A stretch of DNA of 64,000 bases from Blastocladiella emersonii ATCC 22665 (GCA_025594325.1 JANHCV010000005.1:1887501-1951500), one strand, 5' to 3'. Numbered from the stretch's first letter, positions 46,454 to 59,100 are shown. Translations and numbers: made by a program. The notes: generated from the letters alone by a model not told the origin.

Positions 46454-48466
46454 CTAGAAGCGGGCGACCCGGCGCAGCCACCGGGGCTTCTTCAACTTCT
46501 TGTTGCAGAGAATGCTCGCGAGCTTGTGCTTGACGTCACGGCGGCGTTTGAGCTCCTCCCATTCTTCGTAGCGGGCGGTGGTGGGGAGGAACGCGCTGCG
46601 GACGGCAATCGAGCGGCATACGTCGACCGACTTGAGCTGGAGCTGCGTGATGCTCCATGCGCGGCGGTCCGTGAAGCACCTGTTGGGGTCGGTGGCAGGA
46701 ACGAGGGGCTTGAAGGCGACCCGCACCGGCTTGGGTGCGAAGCGCGCCGCCTTGAGCCCGAGCGCATCGCGCAGGCGGTCCGAGTGCGCCTTGAAGCCGC
46801 CCTGGCGAATGGTGCGGGCGGCCGCGACGCGCTGGTCGAGGTCGGTGGCGGGCCGGAGCATGTGCTTGCCAATGGACTGCAGCAGGACCACCTGCGAGAA
46901 GCGCACGACGACGGCACCGTGCGTGAGCGGGGCGAGGAAGGACGCGTCGCCGGCGGAGCTCATGGCGTAGCCTGGACCACCGGCCACCATGGTGATCGAG
47001 CCGTGGCGCGAGTATGTCGCGCACTTGTGCGGCTCGGGCGCGTGCTTGAAGCCCAGCGACTCGACGAGGACGAGGAAGCGCGAGCACAGAAAGTCGTCGA
47101 GACGGTGGACCACGGCGGTGACCGCGCGGATGAGCGCCGAGACGAGCGCGGCGACGAGCGCGGCGACGCCCAGAGGGTCGGTGGTGACGCGGTCGGCGAC
47201 CGAGATGAAACCGGCGACGAGAAGCGTAGCTTGGACGTGAGGGCCCGCCAGCTGACTCGAGAAGATGCTGTCGTTGTCGGGCTTGGCCTGGCCGTCCGGA
47301 ATCGGGCTCGGGCTCGGGGTCTCGGCGATGGTGAGGTCCGTGGCGGAGCCGAAAACGCCCGTGGACGCGGCGACGACGAAGCGGTAGCCGGACAGGTCGA
47401 ACACGAGATTGAGACGCTCGGCCGAGCCCGCCGCCGAGGACTGGACGGGCACGGCGGCACTGGGAGCGACCGACATGGTGGGCATGGGCATCGACGAGAG
47501 GTCATGGTGGCGGGTAAACTGCGTGAGGTCGAGCGGGATCGCAGGCACGGCCGGGGCCGAGGCGCGAGGCCGGGTGGCGACGGCGGCCGCGGGTACGACG
47601 GCGACGGGGCGGGCGAGCGAGCGAGGCGTCGAGCACCGGCAGGTGACGAAGGTGATGGCGTGCGGGCCACAGGTCGGGACAAAGGTGGGCGGGAACATGG
47701 CCACGGTGGCATTGGCAGCCCACGTCGGGACGCACTCGACCGCAAGTGGCGCGGGCCGCACGGGCGGACGCGTCGTTGCACGAGGCGGCAGCGGACGCGT
47801 AGGCGGGAGCGTCAGGATGGGGAGGAAGCCAGAGTGCGGGACCGGCCGAGGCGCATAGGCGAGCAGGTCGGCGGACGAGTGCAGCGGGGCCGTCGCGATG
47901 AAGGCGAGCGGGGCGAGTACAGCGGCCGCGGCGAGGACCGAGGTCGGGACAAACTCTGTTCGTTCGATCCATTGTTGCGGTGAGTTGCGTGAGCTTCATG
48001 GTCGTCGGGGAAAAGTGAGGGAGTGAGGCGAGGCGAAAGTGGCGCGACGCGTCCGATCGAGCGGCACGTGTGCGCACCGCGCGTCACGATTTCGTCTCCC
48101 GACGCGTGACGCCGCGACGCGACCGTGTCCGCGCACCCGATCGCGCGCGGCGCGATAAGCGAGAGGAGGAGCAGACGTACCGAACGCGTGGGCCTGGCTG
48201 AGCTCGAGGACCATGGCGAGCGCCGTGACGACGACCTGGTTGGCGAGGGGCCGGCCCGACGGGACCGCGGCGGCAGCGGTCGGGTAGTAGGTGTAGTCGG
48301 AGATGGCGGACGCCGAGTAGACCGAGGACGGGACGGGGAGGTGCGCGGCAGTCGAGGCCGAGCTGCCGGCGGGCGCGATGAAGAGGCACACGACCGAGGC
48401 GGCCATGGCGAACGCGAGCAGCGCCGCGACGGCGAGCCGGCGCTTGAGGTCGGCGACGCGAACCAT
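46454..48466 (-). CDS. predicted membrane protein of unknown family
   Basis: Exon 1 (48466..48181) and exon 2 (47955..46454), around a 225-nt phase-1 intron (GTACGTC donor, GAACAG acceptor), give 595 aa. Residues about 9-30 (LAVAALLAFAMAASVVCLFI) are a signal anchor or signal peptide. Exon 2 opens with a second hydrophobic segment, VPTSVLAAAAVLAPLAFIA. A Pro/Thr-rich linker with several Cys follows, then a long region with a third hydrophobic stretch (GVAALVAALVSALIRAVTAV). The basic C-terminus is rich in Lys/Arg (KKLKKPRWLRRVARF). The intron contains an ACGCGT / CACGTG pair. No domain is recognised. The frame is intact and splice sites fit the local consensus. Confidence 0.6.
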
Positions 48467-50196
48467 GGTGACGGGGTTGCGACGAAAGGAGGGTATGGGT
48501 ATCGGTATCGGTATCGGTGCACGAGTGCAGGGACTTGCGGGGTATGGTATCTCGGTGGGTACCGTTGGGAGAGCGGCGACGGGTCGGCGAGGGCGGGAGG
48601 AGTTGAGGTGAGGCGGGCGGGCCGCGCGCCAGGGCAGGCAGCAGCACCGGGCAGGCCCGGCCACGGAGCAGCAGCAACCGTGGCGCGCGCCGCCGGGTGC
48701 GAGACGCGACGCGAAATCACGCGACACGGCCGTGATCGCGCGGGAGACGTTTTGCCGGCTCTGGCATCGCGTCCTGCTGAACCACCACCGCCTCGACCAA
48801 TGATGGGTTGAAGTAAGCGCGCCCGTCTTCAACGTCTGAGCCGGCCAGACTTCATAACGGTGATCCCCGGAGCCCGCAGGAGAGCCGACGTGGGCTGCCA
48901 GCAGTTGGACGCCGACCCGGCGGCGGTTGAGCTGTGCCACAGCTGCCGCCTCGTTCTGCTAACCGCTGACAAGATATGTCCCGGGCCAGTATCAAGGGGT
49001 TTGACCGAAAAGTTGACTGGGTAGTGCTCACGAATCAGCGGCAGCGAAGGGAGGTCGGTACCTCGACACGCGGCAGGGGCGTCGCTGTTTGATCGGCGCG
49101 ACTCGGCAGCGTCACGAAGTCTTCACGGCCGCTCAATGAAGTGTACCAAGGTTGAACGCGGACACGTGCATGCGGCATTCATGAGGGTCACTGCATCGCG
49201 TCGCTGCCGAAACGAGTCCGGCGCCCATGACGTTCGAGCGGATCCGAGTCTTGCGCCCCCTCTTGCCACAGGTGAACGCGCTCTCAGCTACCACACACTG
49301 CATCAGGCTACCTTGTACGGGTGTCAGCCTGTTCGACCAACAGGACCACGTCGCTGACGTGAGAGCTCACGCGCGGGAACTGCGCGGCGGTGGGGTCGCG
49401 ACCCGCGACTTCCATCCTAGACTCGCTTTTTACGCTGCTCATCTGCTTCCCATTGCATTTGCCTACATCCCCATACCGTCGCTAAACTTGCTGTAGCACA
49501 CGCAACGGTCCGTCGACGGATGCGCGTCCCAGGCAGCTTACGCGGGGTTGCCATCAGGAGACTTCCTCCACGACCCGTGAACTTGGCGCGACTCGTTGTC
49601 CCCCGTCTCTCGATCTTGAATCTCTCGTGCGTTTCGCGCAGAATCAAAGCGCGCTTCGGAATTTCCCGTGCGAGACACGCCGACGCGCTGCGCCTACTCA
49701 TCAGTTGACCGACCAGCTTCATGCCCGCCGCAACGCATTAACGGTGCTTCTCCTCACTTATCAGGGCCTAGGATCAAGATTAGGATCATCTCTTCATGAC
49801 GCTCGTCGTACGAATACGCTTGCCGTACTGCGGGCCTTGTGTATTTATCCCGGCGTCGGCTCGCCGAGGCGGTCGCTGCGCCACTTCCTTCGATCGTTCC
49901 CGCTGCACCAGCCCATCGGACGTGCGGGACGCTCAATGATTCCTCTACTGGAGTCACGCCGCGGATTAATGTCCTTCATTGGGCAGGAGATCTCGCAAGC
50001 CTAGACTGTTTCCGTCAAATACGACCGAGGCACTGCGGGGTCCGCGACAGCGGATGGTCATCCAGCGTGTCTTGATGCCCTCACCGCCTTGTGACGTGCC
50101 CAGCGCTAGCCAGCGATCGTGAAGCGCGCGATTATAGTCCTCTCTCGCCGCTTGAATTGCGACGCGAGTGTGCGACGTGGGCGCGAAGGGCTAGCG
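48467..50196. other. intergenic, no gene recognised
   Basis: Contains a (GTATCG)n run near 48496-48520. No protein-like frame is supported on either strand. Confidence 0.4.
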
Positions 50197-50970
50197 GGAC
50201 GCGCCGCGCCACACACGTGCGCCTCAAACACGCTGCGAGCAACTCTCCCCCGCCACTTTCTCAAGCGGTCCTGATACAGCCTCGCGGGTCATAGTCACAA
50301 CCAAACGATCTGTAAAAATTTAGCTAAACTCATGAGGACCGTCGAACGATGAGTTCTATGCCCACATCCACCAGCAGGTCTCGCTCGCGTGCGACTGGCA
50401 TCAGACCTGAACGCACCCGGCACCGCACCCCTAATAGACCGTGTGCGAACATTTGTCCCACACGGCCGGGCGATGTACGTCGACGGGGAGCCGTGCGTGG
50501 TGTCGCTGTCGAGTTCGAAGTAACTCGAGACCGTTGGGCGATGGTAAGCGCGTCTTGTCGGAGGACTTGTGAAAGCACGCCGCACGATGGTGATGTCGAT
50601 GGGTGGCCGGTACGCGTCGTTGCTAGCGGGATATGAGTGTGAGCTGCGATGATCGGGGAGCGGTTTCCGGCCAACTCGGAGCGTACCAGATGAGGAGCGA
50701 CTGGGAGCAGACGCTACGACATGGTTGTGACCGCGTAGTAGTGCGCTTGAGGAGGATGTAGTGGACCGTGATGATGGACCGAGGTTGTCGCGCGCGGTCA
50801 AATTGCTTGCGTGGTACCTTTTGGCGTTGATGAGCGTGAAGTGCGAGTCGAGAAGCCAGCGCGAGGATGAGCTACGGGAGCGCGTCCAGAATGAATGGTC
50901 AGTGCCCATCGATCGATGTGAAGCGGGCCAGTCGCGTACCCCGTGGCGATGATGCTGGGTGACGATGCGT
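50197..50970 (+). repeat. block duplication, right copy
   Basis: Collinear with 45126-46450. It starts with a type II element (50197-50219: GGACGCGCCGCGCC then ACACACGTG). Its right edge coincides with the intron-containing end of the broken membrane-protein gene. Confidence 0.65.
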
Positions 50971-52038
50971 AAGCCCGATCAACATTGTGTTGAGGTACGT
51001 CAACACGCCGGGGCAAAGCCAGCCGGTGTCGACGCCCACAAGGTTGAGGCAGCGGCCGCAGCATGCGCGTGGTGCTCGAGTTCCTGCGCCGCAGTGTCGT
51101 TGGGCAGCGCGAACACGATCGGGACTATCGAGGCCGAGTACGCGGTCAGCTCCAAGTGTCCGATCCAGCGGAAGGGTTGATAGAGCTGGCGTACCATCAG
51201 GAAGCAGGCCGCGGCGGACCATGTTGGCGTGTGCGTTGGCGATGACGTGGAGGATGAACACGTCGGACGAGCTCACCACCCGAGATCGATGGAGGGCGGA
51301 AGCAAAGTAGATGAACACGGTGATGGCCACCGACATGAGCGGGTACGTGATGCTGCGAGTAGCTCGACGAGAGCCGGGTGGAGCGGGAGCAGCGGCCGAG
51401 CTGGATGACGGCACAGTCGAGAGGTCCGTCGCAGCCGGGAAGGCGGGCGCGGAAGTGTAATGGTCAGTGGCTGTCGTAGTCGTAACGGACGCCGAGCCTT
51501 CTGGCTCGTGGTTGACGCGGATCGTGACAGTCGGGCCCGAGCGGGTCCGAGAGTCGGATCGAGCGCCGAGAAGGCCGTGCGAGCGGCCCGATGGCGAGAC
51601 GAGGTCAAAGATGGCCGGGAGCAGCGAGTAGTCCGAGGCAAAGTGGTGGAGAGTCTCGAGCGAGAGGTCCCACGATTCGACGTTGGCGCAGTCGGCATGA
51701 ACGCGGTGGGTCTCGAGGGTGCAGATGGCGAGGAGCGTGCCATAGTAGTCGGCCTCGGTCATGCGGCTGTTCGGGTATGCCAAGGACCACCGGATCGAGT
51801 CGGCGGCGATGCCGTCCGGGTGCACGACCTGCGGCGCGGCGAGGCCAGCGGCAACCATGTCGCGCTTCCACGGCGAGTCGGGCAGGTCGCGCCACGGAAT
51901 TGTGATGAGCTTGGTGACAGGCGCGGCAGAATCGCGGTGCGCCGACTCGACGAGTCCGAGGAGCGCCGCGAAGGCGATGGCGAAGGCCATAAACGCGGCG
52001 AGAGCGACGCGGATCGAACAATGCATGGTGTCAGTCAT
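50623..52038 (-). pseudogene. broken multi-pass membrane-protein gene
   Basis: The 5' part is open from MTDTMHCSIRVALAAFMAFA (signal anchor at about 8-30). It runs through an extracellular-type region (SWDLSLETLHHFASDYSLLP) to a hydrophobic helix, ITYPLMSVAITVFIYFASAL, and VFILHVIANAHANMV. The protein-like sequence then hops between frames: CFLMVRQLYQPFRWIGHLEL with SIVPIVFALPND in one, CLNLVGVDTGWLCPGVLTYL in another, then SPSIIATG before an intron (GTACGC...CCCGTAG, about 50949-50880). It ends with SIITVHYILL and LLIWYAPSW before a TAG at 50623. Several hydrophobic helices suggest a polytopic receptor or transporter, but no family is recognised. At least two frameshifts indicate a pseudogene. 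Confidence 0.6.
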
Positions 52039-52239
52039 CCCCAAACTTCATCGACTTGGGTTTCGAGTGGCTAGAAGAGAGAGGGGGCCGACACGAAGCG
52101 GGAGCAACGCGTCGCGACGCGTCTCCCGATCCGCGGCCACGTGCGCCCTGCGAGACAAAACCGCCGATCAGCCACTTTTGGGAGCGCTTCATCCCTCAAA
52201 TCTCGCTCTCCCCAACCCTGAAAGCACTCTGATAAACGA

Positions 52240-54279
52240 ATGGAAAAGGCAGACATTGCACTGCGCAACTTGCCGCAGCAGCCGTCTGATGACGATCGGC
52301 AGCAGCGGGAGCAGAGCCTCGCGTCGTCGTCGTCGGACGGCAACCTGCGCGCCAGCGTTGCGGCGGCCCTCGGACCACGAGCGTCCATGCTGTCGACGAC
52401 GGCCGCCGAGGGCACCGCGACGCCGCCGCCGCTCTACGTTGCTCCAGCTGCCGGTCCTAGTACCGGTGCTCCCGACAACGTGTCGCCGCTCACGCCGCAC
52501 TCGGTCATGGGCGACGGTGCCCTGCCGTTTGTGCCGGCCCATACGCGCGCCCACGCAACGGCTCCCGCCCAAGGCTACTCGGCCGACTCGATGCCGCCGT
52601 CGCCCGCATCGCCCGCCGTCCGCGCCGGCACCGCCCTCCTCACCTCGGACCCACTCAGCTCGCCCTCGCTGCACGCCACCACTGCTCCGGGTACCGCGCG
52701 CCTACCCTCGCCCGCCAGCATGCCGCACCGCCGCCACCTGCAGTTCGACATGCCACCGTTCCCACAACAGCAACAACAGCAGCAACCGTTCCCGACCTTC
52801 CCCTCGCAGCTCTTCCTCTCGCCCCACTCGCCGTACCACGTCCCGCCCGACCAGCTCGCGCACTACAACCAGGCCAAGGCGTTCGTCATGAAGCTCGGCC
52901 GCGCGCTCTTCTCGTTCGGCCTGCCCTCGTTCCGCCTCGAGACGGACCTGACCAAGGCCGCCACCGCGCTCGGCCTCACGGCGCAGTTTGGCGTGCTGCC
53001 CTCGTCGCTGCAGGCCAGCTTCGAGCACCCGTGGGGGTTCAGCGAGGCCACCATGGTCAACATGGCGTTCGGCCTCGACGTCGGCCGGCTCTACTTCACG
53101 AACCAGCTGTGCCACCGGCTGTCGGCCAACCAGATCCGCCTCGAGGAGGCCACCGCCGAGCTCGAGGACATTATCCAGAACGGGTCGCTGTACGGCCGCA
53201 CCGCGACGCTGTTTGCTTTCGCGATTGGCAGTTTTGGCGGTGCGCCGCTCGCCTTCAACGGCGGGTGGCACGACACGTGGGCGTCCCTCGTTTTGGGGTT
53301 GCTCGTCGGCGCCATGAACATGGGCATGGCGGGCACGAGCCTCGGCCCGCTCTTCGAGTTTGCCGCGGCGACGGCCGTCGCGTTCCTCACGCTCGCGGCG
53401 CAGCAGTGGATCTCGCCCAGCATCTGCTTCACGGCCACCACGCTGTCCGCCCTCTTGGTCCCGCTGCCGGGCCTGTGGATCTCGACGTCGTTCATCGAGC
53501 TGTCGTCGCGGCAGATCGTGTCGGGCGCGTGCCGCATGTGGTGGTCGCTCATGATCGCGTTCCAGCTCGCGTTCGGCCTGTCGATCGGGTACAATCTGTT
53601 TGGCGCCGTGTTCGGGCTGTCCGAGGCGGCGACGCGGCCCGTCGGGCTGCAGTGCTCGCACGCGCTGCACCCGCTGTGGAACCTGCTGTTCCTGCCGCTC
53701 ATCACGCTGTCGCTCAACATTCTGCTGAATGCGCACCGGCACCAGTACATTCCCATGACCGTGTCGTCGAGCGTCAGCTACCTGCTGTTCTACGTGTGCG
53801 CGAGCGTGCTCGGGTTCGGGATCGAGACCACGTCGCTGGTCGTGTCGTTTGTGATTGGCATCGGCGCCAACCTGTACTCGCGGCTGACCGGCGGCGGCGC
53901 CGTCGAGGTGTCGCTGAGCGGGATCATCCTGCTGGTGCCCGGCAGCGTTGCGACCAAGGTGCGTTATTTGACTGAGCGGTTGATGGTAGTGGGGACTGAC
54001 TTTTGAGCGTGAGCGTAGTACTCGGTCGGTCTGCTGGACCAAAAGGTGTCGGGCGTCATGAGCTCGGGCGGCGAGTTTGCCGTCAAGTTTGTGATCGTCG
54101 CGCTCGCCATCTCGGTCGGGCAGATTGCCGCGCGGATCGTCGAGAGCGTCGACTTCCGGCTCGAGCCGCTGCGGCCATTGGCGGCGGTGGCCACGGCCAC
54201 GACAGCGGGCATGGGTGCCGGTCCAACACCCTCGGCGACCGTGGCACCGGTCCGCCGCATCTCCAGCATGCTCGACTGA
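52240..54279 (+). CDS. ThrE/Prm10-like membrane transporter
   Basis: Exons 52240..53958 and 54019..54279 (60-nt phase-0 intron, GTGCGT donor, GCGTAG acceptor) give 659 aa. Residues 1-200 are disordered, with Ser/Pro/Ala and a Gln run. At about 205 KAFVMKLGRALFSFGLPSFR begins the ThrE (DUF1212) domain found in bacterial threonine/serine exporters and yeast Prm10. About ten hydrophobic helices follow, including FAFAIGSFGGAPLAFNGGWH, LLVGAMNMGMAGTS and ISLSGIILLVPGS-like VSLSGIILLVPGSVATK. The splice joins this last segment to YSVGLLDQKVSGVMSSGGEF and the final helix FVIVALAISVGQIAA, which supports it. Location is probably the plasma or vacuolar membrane; substrate unknown. Confidence 0.85.
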
Positions 54280-54342
54280 CCACCCTGACAATACATTGGC
54301 ACATGGCGTGATACTTGCAAAGACGCGAGTTCGGGAGGAGCG

Positions 54343-54370
54343 CACGTGACGGGTGATCGACGCGTTTCGC
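54343..54370 (+). promoter_or_regulatory. type I-like element upstream of prenylcysteine oxidase
   Basis: CACGTG, an 11-nt spacer ending GATCG, then ACGCGTTTCGCG, about 70-90 nt upstream of the ATG at 54436. The spacer is 3 nt longer than in the main type I copies. Confidence 0.4.
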
Positions 54371-54435
54371 GAGTCGCGGTCGCGTCGCTTCTCCCCTCGC
54401 GGCCTCCGGTCCTTGGCCTCAACGCAACGGCAACC

Positions 54436-56105
54436 ATGAAGCATCATCTGGGAGTAGCACTCGCCGCACTGGTGTGCCTCGTCGCACTGAGCGCGTCGAC
54501 GCGGGCCCAGCACCAGGAGCGGGATCCGCTGCTAGTCGACCAGACGGTCCCGCAGCTCGGCTACGGCCACTGGGGCTACGACGACGGCAGCACCCGTCCT
54601 CGGCCCGCCGTCGGCTCGGGTAAGAGAGCGACACCGAAGCGCGTCGCCATCGTGGGAGCGGGGCCCGGTGGAACCTCGGCGGCCTACTTTCTCTCCAAGG
54701 CGTTCCCCGGCATTGAGATCGACGTGTTCGAGTCGGCGGACCGCATCGGCGGGCGGTGCCACAGCGAGGAGCTCGTCCTGTCCGCGGCGCTCAACCTGAC
54801 GGCGCGCGTTGAGTGGGGCGCGTCCATCTTTGTCGAGGAGAACCGGTACGTTGTCACACTGTCTACAACCATCGAGCAGGTACTGACACTCACCGTGCAC
54901 AGTAACTTGGTCCAGGCGGCCCGCGCCTTCAACCTCAGCACTGACGGGGACCCCGAGGACAACAGCCCGGGACCGTACGTCGCGTCGCTGTGGGACGGGT
55001 CGCGCATCGTCTTTGAAATGGACTTGCGCGGCGGGTGGCGGTCCAAGCTGCGCGGCCTCCTGCGCTACGGCCTCGCGCCCTCGCTCGTCGCCCGCCTCGC
55101 CGACTCGCAGGCCGCCAAGCTCGCCAACGTCTACCGCGCCGATTTCCCCAGCTTCGCCGCGTGGGGCGACCTCGTCGGGCACCTGCGCCTCGAGTACCCG
55201 ATCAACGTGACGGCGACCAAGTACTTTCACGCGCGCTCGGTCAGCCCGGCGTTCAAGGCCGAGGTCATCGAGGCCATCACCCGCGTCAACTACGGCCGCA
55301 ATCTCGACGAGGTGCACGGCCTCGGCGCGCTCATCGGGTTCGTGCAGGGCCCGACGTACACGGTCGCTGGTACGCTTCCTACTGGGGTACCCGTCCGTGA
55401 CCATGAGACTGACTTTGGGACGTAGAGGGCAACCAGCGAATCTTCGAGGGCTTTCTGGCCGCGTCGGGCGCCCGCGTGCACCTCAACACGCGCATCGCCG
55501 CCGTGGACCGCGACGACGAGACGGGCGGGTACACGCTGCGCACCACCGACTCGGATAACGGCTCGAGCTACGACACGGTGATCCTGGCCATCCCGCCGAC
55601 CGCGGCCGCCTCGATCCAGCTGCCGGCTTCCGCGAAACCCATCGCCGCCTCTCCGCCCGTCACGTACCACCACATCCACGTCACGCACGTCCTCGGCCGC
55701 CTCAACGCGACCACGTTCCCGTCGGCGCCCGCGCAGATCCTGACCACCAAGCAATCGCGCAACGTCCAGTCCGTGAGCCGCGTGCGCGACCTGAGCGGCG
55801 GCCTGTTCCCGCGCGGCGTGCACCTGTACAAGGTCTTCTCGACGGTTTCTTTGGGAAACTCGCCGCTGCGCGACACGCTGTTCGACCGCGTCGACCGCGA
55901 GTGGGCGCGCGAGTGGGATGCGTACCCGGTGCTGCGCCCGCGCAAGCTCAAGGCCCCGCTGGCCGACTTTTTCCCGCCGCTCGGCCTCGACGACGCCGGG
56001 CTGTTCTACCTCAACGGGTTCGAGCGGTTCCTCAGCACCATGGAGACGGCCACGGTCGCGAGCCGCAACCTGGTGCGCTACCTCCAGGACGGGTCTGCTG
56101 CCTGA
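54436..56105 (+). CDS. prenylcysteine oxidase (FAD-dependent, secretory/lysosomal)
   Basis: Exons 54436..54845, 54903..55369 and 55426..56105 (introns of 57 and 56 nt, phases 2 and 1) give 518 aa. By family it releases aldehyde and cysteine from prenylcysteine during turnover of prenylated proteins. Residues 1-24 are a signal peptide. The FAD-binding Rossmann motif VAIVGAGPGGTSAAYFL starts near residue 72, with the second glycine motif DRIGGRCHS. GASIFVEENR and NLVQAARAFNLS match the prenylcysteine lyase family only when the first intron is removed. C-terminal FYLNGFERFLSTMETATVAS is a typical end. The first intron is 57 nt with no stop, so retention would insert 19 residues. The length is normal for the family. 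Confidence 0.88.
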
Positions 56106-56163
56106 GTTTGGTGAGGGAGGATGAGGAGGAGTGTGTATATATTGGTTACAGTGTGCTGTGCAA

Positions 56164-59100
56164 TCAAAAGTACTCGAGCACCTCGCGGATCACGGGCCGG
56201 TTCGTCTCGTTGGCGTCGCGCATCCGCGCCACGAGCGCCGTCAGCGAGTCGAGAATCTCGTTCATGGCGCGGTCCTGCTCCGTGTTGGCGAGGTCGCGCG
56301 GCGGCGACGGCGTGCGCGGGCGTACAGAGGGAGACACGTAGTGCTGGGTCGCACTGGAGCCACCGTTGGCAGAGTTGGGGAGCGGCGGGACGGGCGGCAT
56401 GGTCTCGGCCGATGGCAGCGGCGGCACCGCGTCGGGCGCCTCGGGCGTGTTGGGCCGCTGGATCACGGTCGTCGCCGCCTCGTTGTACAGCGGCGACCAC
56501 GGCGGGTGGATTGACGGCGCTAGGTGGATCGTGATCGGCCGCTTCTTCTTCTTGGTCGTCGTCGCGCTGCGGGTGAGGGTGCCGTTGCCAGAACGGTCGA
56601 GTGGATTGCCCGGGAAGCTGGTGCCGGTCGGCGTCAGCGGCGGCAGAGCACCGTACACGGACGTGATCGCTGACGACGAGGGGCGGGACCCAGAGCCCGA
56701 GGACGACATGGACGCCGTCGACTGCCGCATCAGCAGGTGCTCGTGGTGCATCTCGAGCGACGGCGGCACCACCTGCTGTTCATCTGCTGGAGCGGGTGCC
56801 TCAGACGTGGTGGCGGTGACCGCGTCACTCGAGTCGGGCGGCGTCGGACCCACTGCGACAGTACTCGTGGAAGACGACACGAGCGGGCGCGTGAACCAGA
56901 ACCGCGACAGCACCGCGTGGAACAGGTCGCCGAGCGCGCGCACGTCGCTCGCCAGCGTCGAGTCGTAGTCCGACTCCTGGCCAGGCGTGAACGACGGCGG
57001 CGGGCCCAACGCCAGACTCGGCGGGAGCAGCTTGACCACGGCCTCGCTCGCGCGCAGGCCCGCCTCGGCGTCGCCCACCACCAAAACGTGCGCGGCCTCG
57101 ACGCTGCCGTGCGCCAGGTTCCACTGCTCGTGCAGGTAGGCCAGCGCCTCGGCGATGCGCTTGAAGATTTGCAGCAGCAGCCGGTTCACGTCGTAGGCGC
57201 GGTCGCGGTCAATCTTGATGCTGCTGCTGCTACTGCTGCCGGACGTGACGAGGCACTTGCGGTACGCGTAGTGGCGAAGGAGGTACGCGTCGAGTGGGAG
57301 CGTTCCGGGCGAAGCGTCAGAGTCTGCCAACACAAAGTACAGGTTGGGCGACAGCGGCATCCAGTCGCGCGGGACGGCCTCGAGCGGCAGCGGCGGCAGG
57401 CCGAGGCCCTGCATCTCCACCAGAGTGGGCGTGACGAGCGACGGGTGGTCGGCCGCGCGGTGCGGCTGCAGGATCTCGAGCACGCGCAGGTACCGCTGGT
57501 ACAGCCACACGGCGCGCGCGCCCTTGACCTCGGTCGCCCGCAGCACGCGGCCCTGGCTGCGCGCCGCCACCACCGTCTGCTTGGCGACGGCGCACTCGTA
57601 CAGCGTCACCGTTTTCGGGGTGCTCGTGGATGAGAGGGGGAGGCGGATAAGCGTGCCCGACGAGTTGACGGGGAACCGAGTCGCGTCGAGACCGCTGCCC
57701 ATCAGCGAGTGCGGCAGCGAGTGGACCGAGGCGGCCGCCGTCGCCGCGTGCTCGGGGTGCAGCACCGAAAAGTACTCGACGAGCGACTCCATGTCGTCGT
57801 CCGACACGATGCCCGGCGTCAGCGTCAGCTGCGCGCACCGGAAGCCGAGCAGCACCGTCACGAGGCGCACCGCGTCGGGGTTGCGCGGCAGACCGAGCGG
57901 GCGGATGCCCCAGTCTCCGACTGATAAACCGAGGGTGCTCGCCATGGCGGCCGCGAGCGCGTTCCAGTTGAGCGTCGCGTCGAGCAGCGAGTACGACGAC
58001 GGCGGCGGCGGGCTATCGGTACCAGCACCGAGTGCGGGTGCGGCCGACACGGATGGCATCAGGCGCGGCGATGCGGGCAGCAGGTCGGCGGGCGACAGGC
58101 CCAGGTCGCGCAGCCGCTGCTCGTAGCCGTCCATGATCCAGTTGAAGAAGTGCGCCAGCACCGCGCCCGACCGCAGCTCGTCGACGGGGTCGTCGCGCCG
58201 CGCCTTGAGCAGCTGCACGGCGCGAAAGTGCCGCGTGCACTGCGCAAACAGGTCGTCGCGCAGCCGCGCGAGCTGCTGCGTCGCCCACTGCTTTTTCGTC
58301 GCGGCAACCGTCGTCTCGAGGTGGGCGCGCATGTCAGCGACAAACTCGTCGACGCGCGGCTTCCACGCGGCGGGGTCCTCGGGCGCTAATTCGCCGGTCG
58401 CCGCGTCCATGCCCTCCATCTCCTCGAGCACGCCCGCGATGCGGTCCGTGTCGGCGGTCGCGCCCGACGAGCGGTAGTGGAACAGGAACTCGTTGATGGG
58501 CGCGGCGAGGGCGAGGTACTCTTTGCCGTCGGGCGCGGCCCACGTCGCCGTCACATCCCCCAAGAGCGCGAGACTGCGCAGCAGCGACCCGTTGACGCCG
58601 TGCTTGCCCTGCGGCGTCGAGGGCCGCGCGGGCGGGGTGTGCGAGCGCGGCGGTGGCGTCCGCGAGGGGGTCGGCGTGGACGAGGGTGCGGGTGGGGTCC
58701 GCGGGCGCGACGTCGGCGGGGTCGGCGGCAGGTTCGCGGTTGGTGGCATGGGCGGGAGCGGCGGCAGCGGCATACCACCGCTCGGCAACGAGCCCGGAAG
58801 TGGCGGCATCGCAGGAACACCGTGCGTCCCCGACGAGGCGACGAGCGTGATGCCGTAGTACGATTCAATGTACTTTTGAATGTCGAACCACTCCTTGGAC
58901 GACTCGAGCTTGCGCAGCTCGCCCTCGACCTCGCCCTCGAAATAGGCCTGGCGCTCCGAGACGAGGTTGGCGGGCAGGTTCATGACCGACTGGCGCTTGG
59001 CGGCGGACGCCGAGGCCTTGAGCATGCGCACGATGGCGGGGCTCGAGCGCATGGTCGGGAACCGCGCGAGCAGGTCGTCGGACGCGAGGTTGGGCGGCGG

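Noticed and set aside
48490-48520. GTATCG hexamer run considered as telomere-like repeat
   Set aside because: Only a few units and within the 5' leader region of a gene; unit is not a known telomere repeat.
52702-54513. 603-codon minus-strand frame opposite the ThrE-like gene
   Set aside because: Arg/Glu/Ala-rich antisense of coding sequence, crosses an intron of the real gene.
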